A stretch of 64,000 nucleotides of DNA from Oligoflexus tunisiensis (lineage in GTDB: Bacteria; Bdellovibrionota_B; Oligoflexia; Oligoflexales; Oligoflexaceae), in the NCBI RefSeq assembly GCF_001748245.1, contig NZ_BDFO01000001.1, positions 6,539,346 through 6,603,345 on the forward strand, given 5' to 3'. This document shows positions 26,966 to 36,334 of the stretch, one piece after another. The notes beneath the pieces are model-generated. The model worked only from the letters and a program-made list of their open reading frames with translations. It was not told where the DNA came from and ran no database searches. Both the position numbers and the translations under genes were made by a program. Each line of letters starts with the position of its first letter. Positions within the stretch are counted from its first letter, which is position 1.

Positions 26966-29632
26966 TCAAGAGGCGCGGGTCAGAAGGTCCTTGTCGCGAT
27001 AGCTCATGCCGGTTTGATCACGCACCATTTCCTTCAGGAAACGGCGGAAAATCACCCCTGCCAGACAGCGATGGAAATGCTTCTCGTCGAAGGAGGGCGG
27101 AACAAAGAGGATATTTTCCGGAAGAATGGCCGAACCGTTCAAGGCATCAATGTCGAGCTCCTCCTCGGGGAAGAGAACCACACCATCCTTCTTGCGATCG
27201 TTTTCCTCGCGGGTATCGATGTAGGACTTGACCATGGCGCTGTCCAGCAGGACCAGGCAGGCCGCCCCTTTGATCTCCTGCAGGGTGGCTTCATCAAAGG
27301 GATGCAGATAGGATTTAAACACCCAGCCGCCCATGACCTTGTCAAAGAAGTTGTTGATCTGCGACTGCAGGTTTTCGAGGTGATTGGTGAAAATCAGAAC
27401 CTTGAATTCATACTGAGCAAAGCGCACGGGAATGTTCGATGGAATGTTGATCTCCAGCTGCTGAGCCTGACGCAGATAAAGGGAACCCCCGTTCTTGCGC
27501 AGCATGGTGCCCGCAGCCTCCATCGCCTTGCTGTCCTTCTCAAAGGCCCAGTCGTGGGGCACGTCATCGCCCAGCAGAGTGGCCTTGATACGATAGAAAA
27601 CAAAGCTATCCACGCGACGGCGGCCCATGTGTTCTTCCACCGAGAATTGGATGCGGCAGCCGGTCGGGCAGCGCTGATGCAGATCGGTCAGGATCTGGCG
27701 CAGAACTTCGATCAGGCTGATCTTATCCGTAAAGATCGTAATCCGGCCGAGGTCATTGTACTCAAACACAAAGCGATCCTGCGCATAGTGCAGGTAGTCA
27801 CGCTGCACTTCATCGAGCACATCATGCAGATCATGAATGCCGAGAGGGGATATGAAATCCTCCGAGGCCGCCGGAATCCAGAAGGATATGGTCGTGCCCT
27901 GACCTTTCACAAAACTCAGGGAAAGACTGCCCCCAAGACCCTGCACATAATCGCGAACCACGTCCATGCCCAGACCACGTCCGGAGATTTCCGTCACGGT
28001 TGTGGCGGTGGAGACCCCGGTGTGAAAAAGGAGCGGTACGATTTCCTTTTCGGTCATGCGGTCGGCGACCTCAGCGGACACAAGGTCCATCTCGATCGCC
28101 TTGGCCTTGATCCGCGCGATATCCAGACCACGGCCATCATCACTCAGCTCGATATTGACCAGGCCGTCCTGTTCCTTGGTCCGCAGGCGGATCAGTCCGC
28201 TCCGTGCTTTGCCGGCCGCGACGCGTTCTTCAGGCATTTCAATGCCGTGATCGATGGCATTGCGGAGGCAGTGGAGCAGGATATCATTGACCCGGGCCAG
28301 GGTGCTGGAATCAAAGTGATGGTATTCCAGATCGGTTTCAATCTCCTGGATTTCCTTGCCCATGGAGGCGGCCACTTCCATAAGCATCTGATTGTAGCCG
28401 CGCAGATATTCGCGCAGCGAGGCTTTATCAAAACTGGAAAGAGCCCGGCCGAATTCCTTTTGAATCAGTTTCAAATGCCTCTGCTCAAACTTCGGATCCC
28501 GCAGGATCGAGGCGAACTGATTCATCAGGGAGCGGATCCACTGCACGCGATACTTCAGGTTGAAGGCCGAGCTGCGTTCCGAGTTGTTCAAAATTTCCTT
28601 GCGCAAGCTCGCATAGGAATAGACCTCTTCACTGATGGCCATGATTTTCTGGGTCAACTCCGCCAGCACCGAAGGGGTGAAGCTTCGCTTGCCGGTCCGG
28701 AGCTCCTCCAGATAATGCTCCACCGTATGGGCTACATCCTGGATCGACGTCAGCTTGAAAAGCTTGGCATTCGCTTTGATCGTATGAACCGCACGGAACA
28801 TACGGTTGGCGGTATCGATGGGATTCGGTCCGGCCTTCTCCCGCAGGGTTTTGAGATCGAATTTGATGTCCTCGAAGAGTTTCCGTGTTTCGCTCATGAA
28901 AAGTTCGAAGAGGGAATCGGACACCTGCAGAAGGGCGAAGAACTTTTCCATATCCTTGCGCTGCTGCTCCGCCTTGACCTCGCGCTCTTTGATTTCACTG
29001 ATATCCTGCATGATCAGATGCACGCAGACCAGTTTTTCTTCCGCATAGACCGGAACATAGCTGAGGCGTGCAAAGGCAGTCGGGCCGCGTTTGAGCTGGG
29101 CTTCCTGAGGCAGGCTGAAGGCCGTGGCGGTCCATTGAATCCGGTTCATACCATAGGCATGGCCGAGCTGAAATTTCAGCATCTGCAGCTCGTCCTGATT
29201 CAAGCGCGTGACGAGGCCGAGCATCTCGATCAGATCCCGCCCATCCAGATCCTCGACCGGGCCCAGGCTTTTGGGGAAGACCGGAGTTTCAAGCTGAATG
29301 CGCAGCTGGGCATCCACACTGAAGACGGCAAAGCGAAGGTTTTCGACCACGAATTTCTGCAGATCCGCTGACATCGAGATAAGAGGCGCCTCAAGCTCCC
29401 TGGCTTCTGCGGCCTCCTGGGCCTTGTCATAGGCTTCGAGGCGGCGTTCCCACCAGCGGCGCGCCACCAGGACAATCACTCCAAAACTCAGGAGCAGACC
29501 TCCAATGCGGATCACGGCTTCACCCAGCATGAAGACCCAGATCGCTGATACAAAAGCATAGATAATCAACGTTCCGGCGACGAAACCCAGACTGCTGGGA
29601 GCTTTGATTTGCGGCTGCTTGCTTTTGCTCAT
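26966..29632 (-). CDS. Membrane CheA-like hybrid sensor kinase with PAS, Hpt and two ATPase-like domains
   Basis: An 888-aa sensor. Two hydrophobic segments (about 18-60) anchor it, followed by a PAS-like region (95-200) and a coiled linker. The Hpt domain has the phospho-accepting His in VHTIKANAKLF (near 277). A CheA-type GHKL ATPase follows, with the N box HCLRNAIDHGIE, G1 DDGRGLD, and GRGLGMDVVRDYVQGLGG. It lacks the CheW-like tail. Instead a second, degenerate ATPase-like part (about 590-730, ending NGGSLYL) and a receiver-like segment with VLLD near 800 are visible. Partners are unknown. Domain calls after residue 590 are inference. Confidence 0.75.
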   Translation of the reverse strand: MSKSKQPQIKAPSSLGFVAGTLIIYAFVSAIWVFMLGEAVIRIGGLLLSFGVIVLVARRWWERRLEAYDKAQEAAEARELEAPLISMSADLQKFVVENLRFAVFSVDAQLRIQLETPVFPKSLGPVEDLDGRDLIEMLGLVTRLNQDELQMLKFQLGHAYGMNRIQWTATAFSLPQEAQLKRGPTAFARLSYVPVYAEEKLVCVHLIMQDISEIKEREVKAEQQRKDMEKFFALLQVSDSLFELFMSETRKLFEDIKFDLKTLREKAGPNPIDTANRMFRAVHTIKANAKLFKLTSIQDVAHTVEHYLEELRTGKRSFTPSVLAELTQKIMAISEEVYSYASLRKEILNNSERSSAFNLKYRVQWIRSLMNQFASILRDPKFEQRHLKLIQKEFGRALSSFDKASLREYLRGYNQMLMEVAASMGKEIQEIETDLEYHHFDSSTLARVNDILLHCLRNAIDHGIEMPEERVAAGKARSGLIRLRTKEQDGLVNIELSDDGRGLDIARIKAKAIEMDLVSAEVADRMTEKEIVPLLFHTGVSTATTVTEISGRGLGMDVVRDYVQGLGGSLSLSFVKGQGTTISFWIPAASEDFISPLGIHDLHDVLDEVQRDYLHYAQDRFVFEYNDLGRITIFTDKISLIEVLRQILTDLHQRCPTGCRIQFSVEEHMGRRRVDSFVFYRIKATLLGDDVPHDWAFEKDSKAMEAAGTMLRKNGGSLYLRQAQQLEINIPSNIPVRFAQYEFKVLIFTNHLENLQSQINNFFDKVMGGWVFKSYLHPFDEATLQEIKGAACLVLLDSAMVKSYIDTREENDRKKDGVVLFPEEELDIDALNGSAILPENILFVPPSFDEKHFHRCLAGVIFRRFLKEMVRDQTGMSYRDKDLLTRAS

Positions 29633-29728
29633 GCCCGCCTTTTTACATTCGGAAGGTCCAAATGGGTCTTTCGGCGGAAAAGCATGGGAAGTTGAACTTT
29701 GGTCAGCGAGGAACCAGGCGCGTGGACC

Positions 29729-30205
29729 TTACCAGCATGATTGGACAGCCACGACGCCCTTTTTTTGTTCAGCGACCCAAAATTCCCGATCGTCAGGCGT
29801 AAAGCAGATCAGGCTGCGGCCTTTGGCGTCGGTGCCACCCTCGGCTTCCAACCGATAGCTGGGCCGGTCCTTGCCTTGCGGCAGGCTGCGATAGGCATAA
29901 CGCGGCGCCGGGGATTTGATGTCGTGACAGCCATGGAGGATGAACCCCAGGCGCGCGGCGCCTTCCGGCTGTTCGCAGTGATCCTTGCCCTGCAGCGGAG
30001 CGCCGTAGGACTGATCAAAACGCGCGTATTGTCCATGCTCGATGTGATAAACGTTTTGCAGGGTCTGCATATAGCTGAGCAGGAGCCTGGCTTCGGCCTG
30101 CATGCCACGGATCGACAGCTGACGGTAGCTGACATAGCCGAGGCCACCCAAGGTGCATGCAACCAGGGCGAGGCCAAGACAACCTTGTACGGTGATGCTT
30201 CGCAA
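29729..30205 (-). CDS. Pilin-like single-pass protein of unknown function
   Basis: 158 aa with one N-terminal membrane helix (LGLALVACTLGGLGYVSY), then SIRGMQAEARLLLSYMQTLQ and YHIEHGQYA, a pattern like the alpha-1 helix and following loop of type IV minor pilins. The prepilin cleavage motif (G-FxxxE) is missing, so processing by PilD is not supported. Four Cys residues (CE, CH, CF and the final SCW) could form disulfides outside the membrane. Divergent from dnaJ; no pilus genes lie nearby. Confidence 0.55.
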   Translation of the reverse strand: MRSITVQGCLGLALVACTLGGLGYVSYRQLSIRGMQAEARLLLSYMQTLQNVYHIEHGQYARFDQSYGAPLQGKDHCEQPEGAARLGFILHGCHDIKSPAPRYAYRSLPQGKDRPSYRLEAEGGTDAKGRSLICFTPDDREFWVAEQKKGVVAVQSCW

Positions 30206-30336
30206 TGCTTTCGTCCTTGTGCGGATTCTTTCCGATCATGACGATTTTATCACAGCCTTGGGATCGGGACTTGACTTTCGCGTCCCTGGCCTCATCTTTA
30301 TAAAGGAACTTGGGCTGTCCATTTTTGGGGTTAACT

Positions 30337-31230
30337 GTGCAAAACTATTACGAAATATTAGGCGTCCCGAAGACGGCTAACGAGGCCGAGATTAAGAAGG
30401 CCTATCGGAAACTCGCCATGCAATACCACCCTGACCGGAATCAGGGGGACAAGGCGGCCGAGGAAAAGTTCAAGCAGATCAATGAGGCCTATGCCGTTCT
30501 ATCGGATGAGAAAAAGCGCCAGCAGTACGACATGTTTGGCGATCAGCGCTTTCATCAGCAGTACAGCACGGAAGACATTTTCCGCGGAACGGATTTCGGA
30601 TCCATTTTTGAGGAAATGGGACTCGGCGGTCGCGGCAGCTTCTTCTCGAGTTTCTTCGGTGGTGGACCGGGTGGTGGCTTTGGTCGCGGCGGAGGTTTTG
30701 GTGGACCTCAAAAAGGGCAGGATGTGGAGTATCCGCTCGCCATCGGTTTCATGGAGGCATTCAACGGTGCCGAGCGGCGGGTGAACTTTTCGCTGACCGA
30801 TGGAACCCAGCGGGAGTTGACCGTGCGCATTCCCAAAGGCGTGAAATCCGGAGCCCGCCTGCGTGTCAGCGGACGCGGGGCCGCGTCACGAACCGGAGGC
30901 CCTCCTGGCGATCTTTTCATCGTCGTACAGGTGGCCGATCATCCGGAGTTTAAACGTGTCGAGGATGATATCGAAGTGCCGCTCCGATTGAAAATATCGG
31001 AGGCCTTCCTCGGTTGCAGCAAGATGGTGAATACACCGGAAGGCCCGAAGAAAATAAAGGTCCCCGCTGGGGTGAAGGCCGGCACGAAGATTCGTCTGCG
31101 TGGACTGGGCTTCACCGATCCGCAGGGCCATCAGCATGATCTCTTCGCGGTCGTGGATTTGGAAATTCCACGCGAGCTGTCGCAGGAACAGAAAAAAGCG
31201 ATTGAGACCCTGGCCGAGGCGGGGCTGTAA
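30337..31230 (+). CDS. cbpA: DnaJ-class co-chaperone, CbpA-like
   Basis: Hsp40 that stimulates DnaK. The J domain starts immediately (NYYEILGVPKTANEAEIKKA) and has the HPD motif (YHPDRN). A Gly/Phe-rich linker (about 85-130) leads to the DnaJ C-terminal substrate domains; there is no Cys-rich zinc domain, so it is a type II/CbpA form. I use GTG 30337 since the J domain normally begins 3-5 residues in; a TTG at 30310 is in frame but has no role. Length 297 aa fits. Confidence 0.9.
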   Translation: MQNYYEILGVPKTANEAEIKKAYRKLAMQYHPDRNQGDKAAEEKFKQINEAYAVLSDEKKRQQYDMFGDQRFHQQYSTEDIFRGTDFGSIFEEMGLGGRGSFFSSFFGGGPGGGFGRGGGFGGPQKGQDVEYPLAIGFMEAFNGAERRVNFSLTDGTQRELTVRIPKGVKSGARLRVSGRGAASRTGGPPGDLFIVVQVADHPEFKRVEDDIEVPLRLKISEAFLGCSKMVNTPEGPKKIKVPAGVKAGTKIRLRGLGFTDPQGHQHDLFAVVDLEIPRELSQEQKKAIETLAEAGL

Positions 31231-31247
31231 TCCAGCCCCATCCCTGA

Positions 31248-32363
31248 TTACGCGGCGCCGGGCGTAAAGCGATCCAGCTCCAAATAAATGGACCCGAAGG
31301 TCACCTCCCCTTCCACCCGCAGCATCGGGTGGTTGGGATGATCCGCTGCGATCCACACAAAGAGTTTGCCACGCTGCTGCAACTCCTTGCCGAGATAAGT
31401 CTTCACCGTAAGTTTATAGGCTCTATGCTTGCCGACTTCCGTCTTCACCGTTTCCACGGCAATCGGTGTGGCTTCGAGCCACCAGTTTTTTTCCGAAGTG
31501 TAAACCAGAATACGTTCGGTCTTGTTCAGCTGCCAATCAAAAGTCCGTAGCTTGAAAAGCGCGCCCAAAGCATCATCGGCGGTTGGCTGGAGAAAATGTT
31601 CCTCGGTCTTTTCCCGCTTTTTCTTATGATCCACCGTGCGCTCGTGCACCTTGCATGTGACATGATCGAAGTCGAGCCATTTTTCAGCGTGATAGCGCCG
31701 AACAAAAGGTTTTTCTTCGTCCTGGCTCATGTAGAATTTGGTCACACCAAAATCCCAGGGACGTGAAAAGGCCTGCATCTTGTCATGACCGGCGAAGATC
31801 ATTTTATACCAGTCGCCGGTATACGCCTCGGCTGTAAACACGCGATGCCAGCGCGGTTCTGAAATCACGGTCCCATTCTTTTTGGCGACCGGCATGGTGT
31901 GTTTGGTGGGGGGCTGCACCCGCAGAAAGCCGTAGCCAACGTGGACTTTGACGAGGCCGTACTTCAGGACGTAGCGGGCCTCCTCTCCTGGCTGAAACGG
32001 CATGCCTTTGTAGGTATCCGCCCGGGGCCAGTTGGGAGCAGGCTCTGGATTTTCAGGGCACTCGCCTTCGGGCACGACAGCCGGTTCCGTCGGCTTTGAC
32101 GCAGGGGCTGCGGCGGCTGGGGTGGCTTTGGCTTCGGCCGTTTGTTTCGCGCCGGCTGAGGATTTGGCATGGGCCGCAGGTTCCGCACCTGGCGGTTTTG
32201 CCAACCATTCCGCTTTGGTCGCCTTGGCTGCATCTGACACGGCCCCTGCCGCTTCCTTGGAAGCAGGGACGGTTTCAGCGGGGAAAGCGATGCCGGGTCG
32301 GCCGAGGGAGAGTATTAAGACAAGATAGTATGAACATCGCAGGGTGCTGGTGGCTAACGTCAT
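31248..32363 (-). CDS. Exported DUF3108 protein
   Basis: A signal peptide (cut near GIAF-PAE) precedes a low-complexity Ala/Lys/Pro-rich linker (about 30-105) and then a beta-rich domain starting at FQPGEEARYVLKYGLVKVHVGYG, the typical DUF3108 opening. The end (HPMLRVEGEVTFGSIYLELDRF) is also family-like. DUF3108 proteins are periplasmic or outer-membrane associated with unknown function. ATG 32363 has AGGA 8 nt upstream; the frame extends to 32414. Convergent with dnaJ. Confidence 0.75.
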   Translation of the reverse strand: MTLATSTLRCSYYLVLILSLGRPGIAFPAETVPASKEAAGAVSDAAKATKAEWLAKPPGAEPAAHAKSSAGAKQTAEAKATPAAAAPASKPTEPAVVPEGECPENPEPAPNWPRADTYKGMPFQPGEEARYVLKYGLVKVHVGYGFLRVQPPTKHTMPVAKKNGTVISEPRWHRVFTAEAYTGDWYKMIFAGHDKMQAFSRPWDFGVTKFYMSQDEEKPFVRRYHAEKWLDFDHVTCKVHERTVDHKKKREKTEEHFLQPTADDALGALFKLRTFDWQLNKTERILVYTSEKNWWLEATPIAVETVKTEVGKHRAYKLTVKTYLGKELQQRGKLFVWIAADHPNHPMLRVEGEVTFGSIYLELDRFTPGAA

Positions 32364-32518
32364 CCCGTGTTCCTGTAGGCTGCTGCGCCAGGGGATTCTG
32401 GTCGCAGCCCTCATCTTAGCGTGCTTTCATTGACTTTTATAGACCCGCGTGATAACGATTCAAGCTCTGAGAAAAAAATATGTCCGATGGGCGGACAATT
32501 TAGGAGTTAACCACATTT

Positions 32519-34276
32519 ATGCAATTACACGAATCCAAGCTTGCAGGTATCGGCAACATCCACTGGGAGGATGAGGATACCGGTTTCGACCATCAAAAGG
32601 GCGAAAGCCAAGAATTCGCCAATATGCTGAATTCAGCAGATACGGGCGAAGTGAAAGAAGGCTCGATCGTTCGCGGCCGCGTCGTTCGCTTTACAGACGA
32701 CTCCGTGATCGTGGATATCGGCCACAAATCCGAAGGCGAAATCCCCAAGTCGGAATTCCTGCAGCCGGATGGTACGCTTTCCGTTGCGGAAGGCGATGTC
32801 GTGGAAGTCTACCTTGACTCCTTCGAAGATAACGATGGCGAGATGGTTCTGAGCCGCGAACGTGCTGAAATGTTCCGCGCCTGGGATCGCATCTCTGACG
32901 CTTATGAGAAGAGCGAAATCGTCGAAGGCCGCGTGATCGCCCGCGTCAAGGGTGGTCTGTCGGTTGATATCGGCGTGAAAGCCTTCTTGCCTGGTTCGCA
33001 AGTTGACCTGCGCCCTGTGCGCAACCTCGACAAGCTGATCGGCGCCAAGCTCCAGTTCAAGATCATCAAGTTCAACAAAAAGCGCGGCAACATCGTTTTG
33101 AGCCGTCGCGTACTGTTGGAACAGGATCGCGAAAAACTGCGTAGCGAAACTCTGTCGCACCTGAAAGAGAACGCTGTTCTCAAGGGTATCGTGAAGAACA
33201 TCACCGATTACGGTGCCTTCATCGATCTCGGCGGCATCGATGGCCTTCTTCACATCACCGACATGTCGTGGGGCCGGATCAACCATCCTTCCCAGATGTT
33301 CGAAGTGGGTCAGGAAATTGAAGTCAAGGTCCTCTCGTACGACGAAGCCCGTCAGCGCGTATCTCTTGGCTACAAGCAACTGCAAAACGATCCCTGGCTT
33401 ACTGTGGCTGAGCGCTACACCGTCGGCTCACGCGCCAAAGGAACTGTTGTCAGCTTGACTGATTACGGCGCCTTTGTCGAAATGGAGCAGGGCGTGGAAG
33501 GCTTGATCCATATCAGCGAAATGAGCTGGAGCAAGCGCATCAAGCATCCTTCCAAGGTTGTGCAGGTCGGTGACGAAGTTGAAGTGGTCATTTTGGCCAT
33601 GGACACTGAAAACCGCCGCATCAGCCTCGGCATGAAGCAGATCGAGCCCAATCCTTGGGATATCGTCAAAGAAAAATATCAGGAAGGTGACGTTATTCGC
33701 GGCAAAATCCGCAACATCACTGACTTTGGTATCTTTGTCGGCATCGAAGACGGCATCGACGGCCTCATCCATATCTCCGACATCTCCTGGACTGAGCGGA
33801 TCAACCATCCTGGTGATCTCTTCAAGAAAGGCGATGAAGTGGAAGCCAAGATTCTGCAAATCGACGCAGAAAACGAGCGCTTCTCTCTCGGCATCAAACA
33901 ACTCGGCGATGACCCATGGGTCAAAGCTTCGCGCGAATTCCAGGCCGGTACCAAAGGCAAGGGCCGCGTGACCAAGGTTGTTGATTTCGGTGCTTTCGTT
34001 GAACTTTCTCCCGGCGTCGAAGGTATGATCCATATCTCCGAACTGTCTGACGAGAACGTGACGAAAGTGGAAGACGTTGTGAAAGAAGGCGACGCTGTTG
34101 AGTTCGTCGTTCTCTCCAGCGACAGCGAAGAGCGCAAGTTCTCGCTTTCCCGTAAAGCCCTGCTCCGTCAGCTGCAAGGCGACGAACTTCGTCAATACAT
34201 CAGCAACGTCGAACCCAAAACCGGTTTGGCTGATGCTTTTGCGAAGGCCAAAGCGGCTAAAGAGCAAGAGAAGTAA
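32519..34276 (+). CDS. rpsA: 30S ribosomal protein S1
   Basis: Binds mRNA at the 30S platform and enables initiation on structured messages. Six S1 repeats are visible, each beginning with a G.V..I.DYGAF- or DFGIF-like strand (repeats start near residues 45, 130, 215, 300, 387 and 474). Length 585 aa is normal for six-repeat S1. TAGGAG lies 12 nt before the ATG, slightly far. A strong hairpin with a T run lies 190 bp downstream. Confidence 0.97.
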   Translation: MQLHESKLAGIGNIHWEDEDTGFDHQKGESQEFANMLNSADTGEVKEGSIVRGRVVRFTDDSVIVDIGHKSEGEIPKSEFLQPDGTLSVAEGDVVEVYLDSFEDNDGEMVLSRERAEMFRAWDRISDAYEKSEIVEGRVIARVKGGLSVDIGVKAFLPGSQVDLRPVRNLDKLIGAKLQFKIIKFNKKRGNIVLSRRVLLEQDREKLRSETLSHLKENAVLKGIVKNITDYGAFIDLGGIDGLLHITDMSWGRINHPSQMFEVGQEIEVKVLSYDEARQRVSLGYKQLQNDPWLTVAERYTVGSRAKGTVVSLTDYGAFVEMEQGVEGLIHISEMSWSKRIKHPSKVVQVGDEVEVVILAMDTENRRISLGMKQIEPNPWDIVKEKYQEGDVIRGKIRNITDFGIFVGIEDGIDGLIHISDISWTERINHPGDLFKKGDEVEAKILQIDAENERFSLGIKQLGDDPWVKASREFQAGTKGKGRVTKVVDFGAFVELSPGVEGMIHISELSDENVTKVEDVVKEGDAVEFVVLSSDSEERKFSLSRKALLRQLQGDELRQYISNVEPKTGLADAFAKAKAAKEQEK

Positions 34277-34466
34277 TGATTCGGCTGCCTGGGTCATCCG
34301 GTCCAACCTGATGGCACAAGCAGCCACCCTGACCTCCCGAACGACCGCTGGTCGGAACGGAGGCTTCACAGGCTGCCCGGCCTGAGTCAACCTGTGGCCA
34401 TGGGCAGCGGCAACTTCCAGGCTTGAGTTACGCAATATCGGGCCAAGAGCAGCCCTTGATAGCTAG

Positions 34467-34504
34467 AACGGGCCCAGTTACAATCAACTGGCCCGTTTTT
34501 TCTT
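34467..34504 (+). terminator. Rho-independent terminator downstream of rpsA
   Basis: AACGGGCCCAGTT pairs with AACTGGCCCGTT around a short ACAATC loop and is followed by a T-rich run. It separates rpsA from the LapA-like gene. The stretch 34277-34466 before it has no gene I can support. Confidence 0.85.
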
Positions 34505-34529
34505 TTGTACTCGTCGGGAGTAACCAGGT

Positions 34530-34865
34530 ATGAGTTATCTGCGCCGCTTGATCAGCTTCGTGGTGGTCTTGATCTTCCTTGGCTACGGTGGGTATTTTGG
34601 TTTTCTGAACATGGACAAAGTCTATGTCAATGTTCCCTATTTTGGGGAATACCGGGTGGCCGGTTTCCTGGCATTCCTGGCGTCTTTCATCTTCGGTGCT
34701 CTCTTTGCTGCGGTCTTTTTCGGCTATGATTTCTTTCGGAAAACCTTCGAAGTGCATCAAAGCCGTCGCGCCCTGTCCCGCGTTCATCAGGAACCCCACC
34801 GCCGTGTCAGCCGTTTTTTGGAAGACGACACCGACACCACCCCGCATCACGAACCCTCGCTCTGA
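34530..34865 (+). CDS. LapA-domain (DUF1049) inner-membrane protein
   Basis: 111 aa with two membrane helices (SFVVVLIFLGYGGYFGFLN and AGFLAFLASFIFGALFAAVFFGY) joined by a short loop ending VNVPYFGEYRVAG, the pattern of lipopolysaccharide assembly protein A / DUF1049. A polar, His-rich tail follows. In other bacteria LapA works with LapB to control LPS synthesis; LapB is not present here. GGGAG lies upstream of the ATG. Confidence 0.7.
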   Translation: MSYLRRLISFVVVLIFLGYGGYFGFLNMDKVYVNVPYFGEYRVAGFLAFLASFIFGALFAAVFFGYDFFRKTFEVHQSRRALSRVHQEPHRRVSRFLEDDTDTTPHHEPSL

Positions 34866-34963
34866 GACAACATCCCTCATAGGGTTTTCACCAGAGCCTT
34901 GCTATATATCCAGGCGGCAGCCTCGTGCGGCTGCCCCTTTTCTTTTTCAGGAGGTTTCCTGAC

Positions 34964-36328
34964 TTGAGCCTATCCCTTGCCCGTGAAATAGCCTATGACG
35001 CTTTTGTCGCCGTCATGGAGAATCGTAAGAAGCCGGAAAAAATTCTGGCGGAAGTGTATGCGCAGCATGAAAGCAAGCTGAAGCGCCTGGACCGCAATTT
35101 CATCAAAGAGATTCTCTACGGCAGTCTGCGCTGGAACTCCAAGCTTTACTGGATTCTGCAGAACACCTCCAAGCGCGACCTCGAAAAGTCGAGCCCGGAA
35201 ATCCGCGCCGCGTTGGTCTGCGGGACCTATCAGATCTATTACATGGACCGGGTGCCCGACCGTGCCGCCGTCAACGAAAGCGTGGAATACATCCGCAAGA
35301 AGGGTCAGCACAATGCCTGCACCTTTGTGAACGGCATTCTGCGGCAGATCGCACGGCGCGCCGAATACTTTGCCAAGCCCGACAAGGTCGCCAAGCCGCG
35401 TGAATACCTGGCTCTTCAGTTTGCCCATCCCCAGTGGCTGGTCGATCGCTGGTACAAGCGTTTTCGCTTTGAACGCATGGAGCAGATGCTGGCGAGCAAC
35501 AATCAGCCGCCTCCGGTGACCGTGCGGATCAATGCCCTGAAAACTCCTGTGGAACAGGCCGCCACGCTGCAGGACAACCTTCTGCGCGAAGAGAAAACCA
35601 GGAGTGACCGCCGTCCTCTGCGCTCGGCTCTCCACCTGGACCGTTCCCCCGAGACCGGCGTCGAAAGCCTCTTTGGTCGCGGCTATTACACGATTCAGGA
35701 TGAAGCCTCGCAGCTGATCGGTTACCTCGTGGCCCCTGCCGAGGGTGAGGTCCTGGCCGATGTTTGCGCGGGTCCTGGCGGCAAACTCTCCCATGTCTAT
35801 GAACTTGGTGCCGAAAAAATCACGCTGCTCGCCGTGGAAAAGGATCAGGATCAGTACAATCGCGCTCGCGACACCATGCATCGCCTGGGTCATGACAAGG
35901 TCACGTGGATTCAGGAGGACTTCCTGACATGGAAGCCTGAAAATAATCTCGATAAGATTCTGCTGGATGCGCCCTGTTCCGGCCTGGGCGTTCTGCGTCG
36001 GCATCCCGAAGGCAAGTGGCAGAAGAAGCCCGAGATCGTGGCTCCGCTGGCCGAACAGCAATGGCACATGATTCTGCACGCGCTCGAACTTCTGAAACCC
36101 GGTGGGGAGCTGATTTATTCGGTCTGTTCCTTTGAATCCGAGGAGACCGAGGAGCATCTGCAGAGACTCGTCGACCAGTTCAGTGATAAAATGGAGGTTG
36201 TATCTCCGCTGCCCCGTCTGCCGGACTACTACAAGAAGTATGTCACGCGTGAACAGCTCTTTGCGGTTTACGCGGGCAATCAGGACGATATGGATGGTTT
36301 CGGGGCTTTCATCATCCGCAAAAAATAA
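34964..36328 (+). CDS. rsmB: 16S rRNA m5C967 methyltransferase RsmB
   Basis: The N-terminal NusB-like RNA-binding domain (residues 1-140) contains RAAVNESVEYIRKKG. The SAM domain has ADVCAGPGGKLSH (the family usually has CAAPGGK), DAPCSGLGVLRRHPEGKW with the catalytic Cys, and YSVCSFESEE with the second Cys. The start is TTG at 34964: AGGAGG lies 9 nt upstream, whereas the longer frame from 34925 has no ribosome site. Length 454 aa fits. Confidence 0.92.
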   Translation: MSLSLAREIAYDAFVAVMENRKKPEKILAEVYAQHESKLKRLDRNFIKEILYGSLRWNSKLYWILQNTSKRDLEKSSPEIRAALVCGTYQIYYMDRVPDRAAVNESVEYIRKKGQHNACTFVNGILRQIARRAEYFAKPDKVAKPREYLALQFAHPQWLVDRWYKRFRFERMEQMLASNNQPPPVTVRINALKTPVEQAATLQDNLLREEKTRSDRRPLRSALHLDRSPETGVESLFGRGYYTIQDEASQLIGYLVAPAEGEVLADVCAGPGGKLSHVYELGAEKITLLAVEKDQDQYNRARDTMHRLGHDKVTWIQEDFLTWKPENNLDKILLDAPCSGLGVLRRHPEGKWQKKPEIVAPLAEQQWHMILHALELLKPGGELIYSVCSFESEETEEHLQRLVDQFSDKMEVVSPLPRLPDYYKKYVTREQLFAVYAGNQDDMDGFGAFIIRKK

Positions 36329-36334
36329 CAACGG

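Noticed and set aside
27014..29371. 785-codon plus-strand ORF opposite the sensor kinase
   Set aside because: Shadow frame produced by GC-rich codon bias; the minus-strand protein has intact Hpt and ATPase motifs.
32430..32456. Promoter TTGACT ... GATAAC ahead of rpsA
   Set aside because: Spacing of 15 bp and a weak -10 make it unreliable.
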